Of a stretch of DNA of 17,068 nt, positions 7,027 through 13,020 are shown one piece after another. Under the pieces are notes generated by a model. That model did not search any database. It saw only the letters and a list, made by a program, of their open reading frames with translations, and was not told the origin of the DNA. The DNA comes from CAYMUN01 sp964640775 (GTDB lineage Bacteria; Patescibacteriota; Saccharimonadia; Saccharimonadales; UBA4665): NCBI GenBank assembly GCA_964640775.1, contig CAZXIT010000016.1, positions 1-17,068 on the forward strand, read 5' to 3'. The stretch's first letter is position 1. The number at the start of each line of letters is the position of its first letter. The position numbers and the translations under genes were made by a program.

Positions 7027-7680
7027 CTAGACGACGACGCGTCGAGGCCGCAAAATACGCTTGGCGCGCCCAGCTGGTACCACCAGTTTTTTGAGGCGAT
7101 CGGCAATTAAGTCGGCTTCGGCGGCCATACCGTGGTTTTTGTACGCTTTATACAGCAAGGTGAAGGTTTCCTTGTTGGGTTCGAGCTCGGCGGCCTTTTC
7201 AAGTTCCTGAAACATCATTTTGTCATTGCCAAGTTTTTCTTGGACTTTGGCATAGGCGACATGCCTGGCTGCCAAATTATCCTCAAGCTTGAGGGCCTGC
7301 TCAAAGGCTACCGCAGCTTTTTCATAATTTTCAGTTTCATAGTAGATAAGTCCCAGGTTGTGCAAACTGGAGGGTGTTGCTTCAATGCTTGAGGCGATCT
7401 CGAAACAGTCGATAGCGTCGCGGTATTCTTTTTGCTTGGCGTACAGTATGCCCAGGCGGTTGTAGGCAGCGGCATTTTTTTCATCGATCTTTAGTATAGT
7501 CAGCAGGGCTTTTTCGGCGCGCAGGAAACGATTTTCCCGCATACCCTGGTGGGCAATGTCCCATAGCTTGCCGAGCCGATCACCGACTTTGCGCGAGACA
7601 TTGGCAAATTCATCATCGCGAACCTGTGCGTTGTGATACGCCAAAACCACAAAAACCCCAATAATTAGCAGCTCATACAT
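7027..7680 (-). CDS. Membrane-anchored tetratricopeptide repeat protein
   Basis: The 217-residue product starts with a short hydrophobic helix (MYELLIIGVFVVLAYH, residues 1-16), which would anchor it to the membrane. TPR helices follow from about residue 50 to 185, recognisable from A-Y-N-R-L-G-I-L-Y and S-L-H-N-L-G-L-I-Y repeat cores, each followed by a Y-x-x-A/E-A-x-x-x-F/Y helix. The tail is basic (RAKRILRPRRVVV). TPRs are protein-binding scaffolds, so it may assemble a complex at the membrane, possibly with the membrane protein encoded next. I chose the ATG at 7680 because an extended -10 box ends ten bases before it and no Shine-Dalgarno is present; GTG 7689 would add three codons but lies almost on the -10 box. 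Partner and role are unknown. Confidence 0.8.
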   Translation of the reverse strand: MYELLIIGVFVVLAYHNAQVRDDEFANVSRKVGDRLGKLWDIAHQGMRENRFLRAEKALLTILKIDEKNAAAYNRLGILYAKQKEYRDAIDCFEIASSIEATPSSLHNLGLIYYETENYEKAAVAFEQALKLEDNLAARHVAYAKVQEKLGNDKMMFQELEKAAELEPNKETFTLLYKAYKNHGMAAEADLIADRLKKLVVPAGRAKRILRPRRVVV

Positions 7681-7690
7681 CGTTGCCACT

Positions 7691-7699
7691 AGTATAGCA
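7691..7699 (-). promoter_or_regulatory. Extended -10 promoter of the TPR gene
   Basis: On the minus strand TGCTATACT matches an extended -10 element (TG-n-TATAAT with one mismatch). It fits into the 15 bases between the delta-prime stop and the TPR gene, ten bases before the ATG at 7680. The predicted transcript would carry only a few untranslated bases. Confidence 0.5.
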
Positions 7700-7704
7700 T
7701 GGGC

Positions 7705-8562
7705 CTACAAGCTAAGCATTAGCTTTGTCAGAGCCAGCTTTGGCTGGCCGCTCGCCAGCAGGGCTTCGTGAGTTTCGTAGCTCTCTTGCAGCACGGTTTG
7801 CCACTTCCGGGCAGCAGCACCACGAGCCGACTGCAGACTGACGTGGGCCATTTGCTGCAAGATGAGGGTTATATCAGCCGCCAAAGCCCTCTGTTTGGCT
7901 AGTTCATCGACCATTAGCAAACGCTCATAACTGGACTGGCTGAGCAGCTGGCGGGCACTCACGGTGGCCAGCAGCAGGGGATGTTCGGTTTCACTCAGCA
8001 AGGCGTGCATTAAACCCGGGAGGCCGCCACTGATAGCGTAAGCCTGTGATATTGCCTGTGCCTCAAACTGCCGTTCAATAAAATAGGCTTCCAGAGCAGC
8101 CCGCTCCATACGGCTTACAGCTACGGCCTGGGCGCGGGAACGAATGGTGGGTAGCACCGATTGCAGGTGATTGACGGTCAGGATAAGGACGGTGCCCGCT
8201 GGCGGCTCTTCCAGGGTTTTGAGCAGGGCGTTTTGGGCCTCCGTGGTCAGCAAATGGGCGTCTTCGATGATAATTGCCCGGTCGTAGGCGGATGTACCGG
8301 GGACTTTTAGGGCTAGAAATTGCTCCAATTGGCGGACGGCTTCGATACCGATGGCCTTGCCTGCTTCAGGAGTAATAAGCAAGCCGTAAGCATGGCCCGT
8401 GAAGCTGTCCTGGCGCAGGTCCAATAGCCGTTCAGCTAACCGTATGGCCAGTGTCCGCTTGCCGCTGCCCGGCGAACCGACCAGCAGCAAGGCGTGCGAA
8501 GGGCTGCCGGCGAAGGCCTCCAGCTGCTGCCGGGTCAGCGGATGCAGCGCCAGATCTTTCAC
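7705..8562 (-). CDS. holB: DNA polymerase III delta-prime subunit (clamp-loader AAA+ ATPase)
   Basis: AAA+ protein of the clamp-loader type. It has a Walker A GSPGSGKR (residues 29-36), a Walker B-like AIIIEDAHLL (about 95-104), and the characteristic TEAQNALLKTLEEPP that follows it in delta-prime and gamma/tau proteins. An IRSRAQ sequence replaces the SRC arginine-finger motif. The four-cysteine zinc module normally between Walker A and B is missing, and the protein has no cysteine at all. At 285 residues it is short compared with the usual 300-335. GTG is used as start, overlapping the previous stop as GTGA. In a minimal replisome it could serve as delta-prime beside a DnaX not visible here. 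Another AAA+ paralogue is possible but less likely. Confidence 0.8.
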   Translation of the reverse strand: MKDLALHPLTRQQLEAFAGSPSHALLLVGSPGSGKRTLAIRLAERLLDLRQDSFTGHAYGLLITPEAGKAIGIEAVRQLEQFLALKVPGTSAYDRAIIIEDAHLLTTEAQNALLKTLEEPPAGTVLILTVNHLQSVLPTIRSRAQAVAVSRMERAALEAYFIERQFEAQAISQAYAISGGLPGLMHALLSETEHPLLLATVSARQLLSQSSYERLLMVDELAKQRALAADITLILQQMAHVSLQSARGAAARKWQTVLQESYETHEALLASGQPKLALTKLMLSL

Positions 8563-9416
8563 TTGGCAACCATGGCCTCAAATTCGGGGGGTACCGGCAC
8601 CTCAAAAGTCTTGCGCTCCCGGCTTGGCAGTGTGATTTCCAGGCTTTTGGCGTGCAGGTACAGCCGTTTGGCCGGCTTGCCGCCGTAAAATGTATCACCG
8701 AGGATTGGATGGTCTAACTTCTCGAGGTGCACGCGCAGCTGGTGGGTACGCCCGGTCGTCGGCTTCAATTCTAATAAACTATGCTTGCCGTCCGTTTTCA
8801 GTACCTTATAGGCAGTCAGTGCCGATTTGCCGTTGTTGCCGACCCGAAATGTTTGGGGCTTTTTAGGGTTGCGCTCAATCGGCATATCGATGATGGCTTC
8901 GGATTCGGTCATGGTGCCTGCGACGACCGCACTGTAGGTTTTTTTGGTCTTGCGCTGGGAGAACTGTTTTTGCAGCCAGCTCAGGGCTTCCGGAGTTTTG
9001 GCGCAGATCATCACGCCGCTAGTTGCTCGGTCCAGCCGGTGTACGATCCCGGCGCGCTCGCCGCTCATAGCCTTCATCCGGCTCCTAAGCCATGTAGAGA
9101 CTGTCGCTTCGGGGTTAAATGAGCCCTTGCTGTGCGTCAGCACGCCCACTGGCTTATTGATCACCACACAGTCGTCGTCCTCATATACAACTTCCAGTTC
9201 AATGTCCGGAATCAGCTCTTGGGCTGCTTCATCATACGTAATCACAATGTCATCACCGGGCCGCAGTTTATACCCCGCCTTGGTATTGGCCTCTCCGTTG
9301 ATGACGACATTGCCTTCTTCAATCAGCCGCACCGCAAAACTCCGGCTAAAAATTGGATGCTGGCGAACCACGTACTGGTCAAGCCGTTCTGCCCTGCTCA
9401 CTTCCAAATTACTCAT
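8559..9416 (-). CDS. rluD: RluA-family rRNA pseudouridine synthase with S4 domain
   Basis: Isomerises uridine to pseudouridine in large-subunit rRNA. Residues 10-60 form an S4 RNA-binding domain (SRSFAVRLIEEGNVVINGE). The catalytic domain follows, with YEDDDCVVINKPVGVLTH (about 78-95) and the active-site motif HRLDRATSG (126-134), Asp129 being the expected catalytic aspartate. The later family motifs LLELKPTTGRTHQLRVHL and HPILGDTFYGG are intact. The length of 285 is slightly below the usual 300-325. The start shares one base with the trpS stop (TAATG) and the stop overlaps the delta-prime start. The family is certain, but RluD, RluC and RluA-like specificities cannot be separated here, so the gene symbol is the likeliest guess. 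Confidence 0.88.
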   Translation of the reverse strand: MSNLEVSRAERLDQYVVRQHPIFSRSFAVRLIEEGNVVINGEANTKAGYKLRPGDDIVITYDEAAQELIPDIELEVVYEDDDCVVINKPVGVLTHSKGSFNPEATVSTWLRSRMKAMSGERAGIVHRLDRATSGVMICAKTPEALSWLQKQFSQRKTKKTYSAVVAGTMTESEAIIDMPIERNPKKPQTFRVGNNGKSALTAYKVLKTDGKHSLLELKPTTGRTHQLRVHLEKLDHPILGDTFYGGKPAKRLYLHAKSLEITLPSRERKTFEVPVPPEFEAMVAK

Positions 9417-10447
9417 TACGCTCTCAGGCCGACAGCTTTTTGAACTTTAAGCAGCGTGGCATTAGCCTGCTCATTCATCAGCTTTTCCGAACTGGCCAGC
9501 TTGTCTAAAATTACCTGATCATCCACCTGCTGCAGATCAGCCTGAAACTTCGTCAAAAATGCTCCCAAGGCGTCAGCCACCGCCGTCTTGAGCGGTCCAT
9601 ACTGCTCCTGGCCTTCGTACTCTTGGCGCACTGCCCCCAGCTCCCGGCCGCTTATCAAAGCCAGTATGTCGAGCAGGTTAGTGATCCCCGGCTGCTTTTC
9701 CTTGTCATAAACGATCTTGCCTTCACTGTCAGTCGTGGCCGCCATGACCTTTTTGCGCGCCTCATCAGGCGTATCAGTCATAAAGATCACGCCCTTGCCG
9801 GTCTCATCTGACTTGCTCATCTTTTTGCTGGGATCAGCTAGGTCTTTCACTCGCAATCCTTGATCCTTGCCAAAGAACTCGTGCTGTTCTTGCATCGGCT
9901 TAGGAACTACGAATAGCTCCCCGAAACGATTGTTTAGCCGCTCGGCAATGTCGCGGGTGAATTCAATATGCTGCCGCTGGTCATCACCGACTGGCACATA
10001 CGACGCGCCATACAGCAAGATATCAGCTGCCATCAGCGGCGGGTAGTCAAACTGTCCGACACCGATGTGATCAACGCCTAGGCGGGCCGACTTATCCTTA
10101 AATTCAGCCATTCGGCTTAGTTCGCCAAACCCTGTAAAGCAGTTAAAAATCCAAGCCAGTTCGCTATGAGCCGGCACGTAGCTCTGCCGATAGAGATGAA
10201 CGTCAGCAGTATCCAGCGCTAATCCGGCCGCTGCAAAAGCTCTTAAATTCTTCATTATATCAGCTTGCAAAGTACTGTGGTCTATTGGCGTCGTAAAACT
10301 ATGCAGGTCCGGCACAAACAGATTGATCTGATACTCGCCGGCATGCTGCCTAGCCATATCTATTAGCGGCAATAGAGCACCGAGATAGTTCCCAATATGC
10401 AGATCATTGTTTGCCCGCAGGCCAGTCAATATTACAGGTTTCGCCAT
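9416..10447 (-). CDS. trpS: Tryptophanyl-tRNA synthetase
   Basis: Class I aminoacyl-tRNA synthetase that charges tRNA-Trp. The HIGH-type motif is DLHIGNYLGAL (residues 15-25). Core sequences YPPLMAADILLYGASYVPVGDDQRQHIEF (about 135-163) and the KMSKS loop KKMSKSDE (208-215) are typical of bacterial TrpRS. The length of 343 is normal. A TATAAT box ends ten bases before the ATG and no ribosome binding site is present, so the transcript is probably leaderless. It lies 59 bases downstream of the DAHP synthase on the same strand, and read-through from that attenuated transcript is possible. It heads the group with the pseudouridine synthase and delta-prime subunit, joined by overlapping stops and starts. 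Confidence 0.95.
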   Translation of the reverse strand: MAKPVILTGLRANNDLHIGNYLGALLPLIDMARQHAGEYQINLFVPDLHSFTTPIDHSTLQADIMKNLRAFAAAGLALDTADVHLYRQSYVPAHSELAWIFNCFTGFGELSRMAEFKDKSARLGVDHIGVGQFDYPPLMAADILLYGASYVPVGDDQRQHIEFTRDIAERLNNRFGELFVVPKPMQEQHEFFGKDQGLRVKDLADPSKKMSKSDETGKGVIFMTDTPDEARKKVMAATTDSEGKIVYDKEKQPGITNLLDILALISGRELGAVRQEYEGQEQYGPLKTAVADALGAFLTKFQADLQQVDDQVILDKLASSEKLMNEQANATLLKVQKAVGLRA

Positions 10448-10457
10448 AGTCAGTACT

Positions 10458-10484
10458 ATTATAGCCTACTGGTACGAATAGGCT
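10458..10484 (-). promoter_or_regulatory. trpS promoter with an inverted repeat abutting the -10 box
   Basis: A perfect TATAAT (10463-10458) stands ten bases before the trpS ATG. Immediately upstream, AGCCTA and TAGGCT arms (10463-10468 and 10479-10484) form a 6-bp inverted repeat with a 10-base centre that touches the -10 box. No good -35 was found at 16-18 bp. The repeat could be an operator, or a hairpin near the end of the DAHP synthase mRNA. It lacks a T-run, so it is not a normal terminator. Confidence 0.5.
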
Positions 10485-10506
10485 GATCTCTTTAGGGTCA
10501 CAATGT

Positions 10507-11691
10507 TTAGGCTGAGGCGGCCAGCAGTTCCTGGGTGGCGCGGCTGCGGTGGATGATGGCACTCAGTCCGCCTCTGCCGCTGGCATCGCTGATGAGCCAG
10601 TTGACGTCCGTCCTGCCCTCGTTGGTACTAATTTCAACAAGCTTGCCTCGCAAGCGATCGGCATTGGGCACCTGCCCCATCAATATGGCCTCGCTTAGTA
10701 CTTGCATGACGCGGGGGAACCTGTCGCCATCTTTGCGGGGAATATCGACCATTTCTGGCACGCCATGGCCGCCGTCAAGCAAAACCGTACACTCTACGTC
10801 TGCAGCCAATGTGCAGAGCTCGCCCAGGTGCCGTACAGCCGCGTCCGTCTTAGCCTCTGCTGACATGTCTTTTGGCAGCTCGAAGCCGCGGGCAATAATT
10901 GCCACGTTTTGATTGCCCTCGCCGACCTGCACCATCGCTGCCAGGCCGACACTATTGGGTTCGTAGGTAGATGCTATCCGGCCCAGATTAACTCCCGAAC
11001 CGTCATTGGCCTCGGTATTATTGCCGATAGCTGTCAGGGCATTTCGAACTGTCTCGGTCTTGCCGTCAGTGCCATTTTTAACGGCTATCGGCAGCCGAGT
11101 TGCTGAGAACACGGTGTGCAAGGCTGTGGATTGCATATCACGCGCACCGATCCAGGCAGCACTCAAGTAAGGCCCCAGGGCGCTGAATTCATCCTTGTCG
11201 GTAATCTCTGTCAGGATTGGAATTTTGCGCTCGAAAGCTTCCTGGTAGATACTGACCGTCTTATCCTGCTCCTCGGGATCAGTACTCCTGACTAGACCGC
11301 CCCAGCCGCCCTTTGAGCGTGGTTTTGAGCCGTTGGCCCGCAGCGCAATAACTGCTTCGGGATGTTCGTCCTGCAGCTCCCGAATGTAATTGAAAAGCTC
11401 CTGGTAATCAGTCTCGGCATCCAGCGAACAGGGGCCAATAACGATGAGCTGCTTGTCGGATTCACCCCGGAATATTTTACCAATTTCGTCGCGGTGCTCA
11501 TCGCGTGCTTTGACGGCTTCCCACTGGGACTCCACGCCGTGCAGGACATTGTCAATGTACTCGCAGCCCTGTTCGGTGATGCCGTTGGCCACTTCTGCCG
11601 CGGCAACGCCGTCAAGCGCCCAATGATGGGTTAATTTACTCTCGATATCTTGCCTGTCTCGCTCGCCTGCTGGTGCTTCCATCGTTGTCAT
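10507..11691 (-). CDS. aroG: Class I 3-deoxy-7-phosphoheptulonate (DAHP) synthase
   Basis: First enzyme of the shikimate pathway, condensing phosphoenolpyruvate with erythrose 4-phosphate. The 394-residue protein follows the AroF/G/H (class I alpha) layout: IGPCSLDAETDY (residues 85-96), RANGSKPRSKGGWGGL (118-133), IGARDMQS (181-188) and KNGTDG (205-210). Candidate metal ligands are conserved in order: Cys88, His309 in DGGHG, Glu353 in LVEIS and Asp369 in LISDASG. About 50 extra N-terminal residues, and a divergent region after KNGTDG, set it apart from the E. coli enzymes, so a modified specificity cannot be excluded. An AGAGAGGA ribosome binding site lies 11 bases before the ATG. Upstream is a Tyr-Trp-Phe leader peptide and terminator, which argues that the product does belong to aromatic biosynthesis. 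Whether it is of the AroF, G or H feedback type is not visible. Confidence 0.88.
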   Translation of the reverse strand: MTTMEAPAGERDRQDIESKLTHHWALDGVAAAEVANGITEQGCEYIDNVLHGVESQWEAVKARDEHRDEIGKIFRGESDKQLIVIGPCSLDAETDYQELFNYIRELQDEHPEAVIALRANGSKPRSKGGWGGLVRSTDPEEQDKTVSIYQEAFERKIPILTEITDKDEFSALGPYLSAAWIGARDMQSTALHTVFSATRLPIAVKNGTDGKTETVRNALTAIGNNTEANDGSGVNLGRIASTYEPNSVGLAAMVQVGEGNQNVAIIARGFELPKDMSAEAKTDAAVRHLGELCTLAADVECTVLLDGGHGVPEMVDIPRKDGDRFPRVMQVLSEAILMGQVPNADRLRGKLVEISTNEGRTDVNWLISDASGRGGLSAIIHRSRATQELLAASA

Positions 11692-11710
11692 GATCGTGCA
11701 ATTCCTCTCT

Positions 11711-11741
11711 AAAAATTAAAAAACCGCCTCTTGCGGCGGTT
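11711..11741 (-). terminator. Attenuator terminator upstream of the DAHP synthase
   Basis: On the minus strand AACCGCC (11741-11735), loop GCAAGA and GGCGGTT (11728-11722) form a perfect 7-bp GC-rich stem running straight into TTTT, AA, TTTTT. It lies between the leader peptide stop and the DAHP synthase ribosome binding site, so it can only act in the leader of that gene. These arms are segments 3 and 4 of the attenuator. Confidence 0.8.
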
Positions 11742-11807
11742 GGTCTTTGCTTGGTTATTTGGGATTTATGTATATATAAAGAGCAGACCGCCACGAGTAG
11801 TGCCGGT
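11735..11807 (-). promoter_or_regulatory. Mutually exclusive leader RNA pairings (attenuator segments 1, 2 and 3)
   Basis: Segment 1 ACCGGCAC (11807-11800) pairs with segment 2 GTGGCGGT (11794-11787): seven base pairs, one G-G mismatch and a 5-base loop. Within segment 2, GGCGGT (11792-11787) can instead pair with ACCGCC (11740-11735), the 5' arm of the terminator. So 1:2 plus 3:4 terminates, while 2:3 antiterminates. Segment 1 begins on the base after the Tyr-Trp-Phe codons, so a ribosome stalled there would cover it and free segment 2. The pairings are read directly from sequence; the regulatory outcome is inferred from the known trp/phe attenuator mechanism. Confidence 0.75.
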
Positions 11808-11843
11808 AAACCAATATTGGCTGTTGCTCTGAAGTCTTGACAT
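11766..11843 (-). CDS. Aromatic leader peptide (25 aa, Tyr-Trp-Phe)
   Basis: A 25-codon open frame on the minus strand encodes MSRLQSNS, then QYWFTGTT, then RGGLLFIYT and a TAA stop. Residues 10-12 are Tyr (TAT), Trp (TGG) and Phe (TTT) in a row, one codon for each product branch of the shikimate pathway, just before the DAHP synthase. A second Phe and Tyr follow at residues 22 and 24. The ATG is seven bases after a TATATT -10 box, so the mRNA should begin at or within a base or two of the start codon, with no ribosome binding site. The peptide probably has no function apart from its translation: ribosome progress across the YWF codons would decide between the RNA structures downstream. The frame is open upstream of the ATG, but the promoter position sets the start. 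Confidence 0.75.
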   Translation of the reverse strand: MSRLQSNSQYWFTGTTRGGLLFIYT

Positions 11844-11850
11844 GCGTACT

Positions 11851-11879
11851 AATATATCACACGTGTCAATAGCTGTCAA
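11851..11879 (-). promoter_or_regulatory. Strong promoter of the leader peptide / DAHP synthase unit
   Basis: Consensus -35 TTGACA (11879-11874), a 17-bp spacer and a TATATT -10 (11856-11851) on the minus strand, ending seven bases before the leader peptide ATG. The -35 begins four bases after the M20 gene stop. The spacer contains the 8-bp palindrome ACACGTGT, a possible operator. This is the best-matching promoter in the window. Confidence 0.75.
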
Positions 11880-11883
11880 ACCA

Positions 11884-12984
11884 TTAGCGTATCTTTGCTG
11901 TGACGAGAGTATACTCTTCGAGAAGCAGATAAAACTGGTCAAGACTTTTAAGGGAGATGGTCTCCGGGTCAGCGTGGGCACCGGAGCCGTTGGGGCGGAG
12001 CATGATGACTGGGATCCCTTGGCTGGCAAAAAATCGGGCGTCGGAGCCGCCATGGGCTTTGCTGAGGCTAATCGGCTGTCCGGCGTGTTTTTCGTAGAGC
12101 TTTATAAAGTCCTTGATATAGGGGTTTTTGGGGTCCAGCGCTAGATTGTCAGCCAGCATGACGTTTTGAGTCTGAGCGCCGTACTTCACGCATAGGCTTT
12201 TAACGACTTTTTTGATGCGCTCAAAGTCGGCGGCGTCTTTGTAGCGGATGTCGAGGTGGGCGGTGGCCTCAGCCGGACCTTGGTTGGTAGCGTGGCCGCA
12301 GTTCAGGCCGGTGACGGTCATCGTAGAATTGTCATGGTCGCTGTCGTCAAAGGCGTCCATGAATTCGTGCAGCAGGCAAACGAGTTTATTGGCGGCACCA
12401 TCGCCTTCCCACGGGCGTGAGCCGTGATGAGCTTTGCCAAACGCTACTAAGTCAAAATTATAGACACCCTTGGCCGCAACGCTGAGGTCGCCAAAACTTT
12501 TCCCAGCATCGGGTATCAAACAGACCGCGCCGGTATAACCCTGCTCCACGAGGTATTCGGTGCCTTGGAAGCCGCCTATTTCTTCATCGCCGGTTAGCAT
12601 CAGGCCCAGATCGAGCCCGGACAGATCGGCAGCGTGTTTTTCAAAAAATGCCAGGTAGCAAGCACTGGCAAACAGCATATCGTAGACACCGCGGCCGGCG
12701 ATGGTATCACCGCTGGTGTAGAGCTGGCGCTGAGTTTTGGTGCAAGCCGGGACGACATCGACGTGTCCTTGCAGCAGCAAGTGCGGCTTCTTGGTACCTT
12801 TGGTCGAGGCGGTCAGGCTATAAAAACCGCTGTTATCATGGATCTTTGTATCAGGGAAGCAGCCGCTAGCATCCAAGACGGACTTGACATATTGCAGCAC
12901 GCTTAATACAGCTGCCTGATCCTGGCTCTTTGGCTGCAGGGCCACCAGTTTCTTGAGGTGGCGGAGGATTTGCTGCTGGTGCAT
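11884..12984 (-). CDS. M20 family zinc metallopeptidase / deacylase
   Basis: Two-zinc hydrolase of the ArgE/DapE/CPG2 superfamily, 366 residues, cytoplasmic (no signal peptide). The family landmarks are in order: LLQGHVDVVP (residues 70-79) with His74 and Asp76, GRGVYDML (98-105) with the bridging Asp102, TGDEEIGG (131-138) with Glu134/Glu135, IPDAG (157-161) with Asp159, and the C-terminal GSGAHADPE with His337. Asp159 rather than Glu at the fourth ligand position is more usual for aminopeptidase-like members, but substrate cannot be told: dipeptides, acetyl-amino acids or succinyl-diaminopimelate are all possible. The start is 22 bases after the rpsI stop. A TACACT box seven bases before the ATG and no ribosome binding site suggest a separate leaderless transcript. 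Confidence 0.9.
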   Translation of the reverse strand: MHQQQILRHLKKLVALQPKSQDQAAVLSVLQYVKSVLDASGCFPDTKIHDNSGFYSLTASTKGTKKPHLLLQGHVDVVPACTKTQRQLYTSGDTIAGRGVYDMLFASACYLAFFEKHAADLSGLDLGLMLTGDEEIGGFQGTEYLVEQGYTGAVCLIPDAGKSFGDLSVAAKGVYNFDLVAFGKAHHGSRPWEGDGAANKLVCLLHEFMDAFDDSDHDNSTMTVTGLNCGHATNQGPAEATAHLDIRYKDAADFERIKKVVKSLCVKYGAQTQNVMLADNLALDPKNPYIKDFIKLYEKHAGQPISLSKAHGGSDARFFASQGIPVIMLRPNGSGAHADPETISLKSLDQFYLLLEEYTLVTAKIR

Positions 12985-12989
12985 TACGC

Positions 12990-13020
12990 CTAGTGTAACA
13001 CTAGCTTAGCGCTTGGTGAA
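12990..13020 (-). promoter_or_regulatory. Candidate promoter and palindrome before the M20 peptidase
   Basis: On the minus strand TTCACC (13020-13015), a 17-bp spacer and TACACT (12997-12992), preceded by TG at the extended -10 position, end seven bases before the ATG at 12984. The -10 lies inside a 15-bp palindrome, CTAGTGT-A-ACACTAG (12990-13004), which could be an operator. Read as RNA it is a short hairpin without a T-run. The -35 falls inside rpsI. Confidence 0.4.

Noticed and set aside
8944..9450. 168-codon plus-strand open frame antisense to the pseudouridine synthase
   Set aside because: Low-complexity Ser-rich shadow frame; the opposite strand encodes an intact RluA-type enzyme.
10448..10506. 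T-box riboswitch before trpS
   Set aside because: The 59-base gap is too short and lacks a T-box sequence or terminator; the features there fit a plain promoter with an inverted repeat.
11766..12053. Longer 95-codon version of the leader peptide frame, starting within the M20 gene
   Set aside because: The upstream part is antisense-frame noise overlapping M20 coding sequence, and the promoter TTGACA-17-TATATT places transcription start just before the ATG at 11843.
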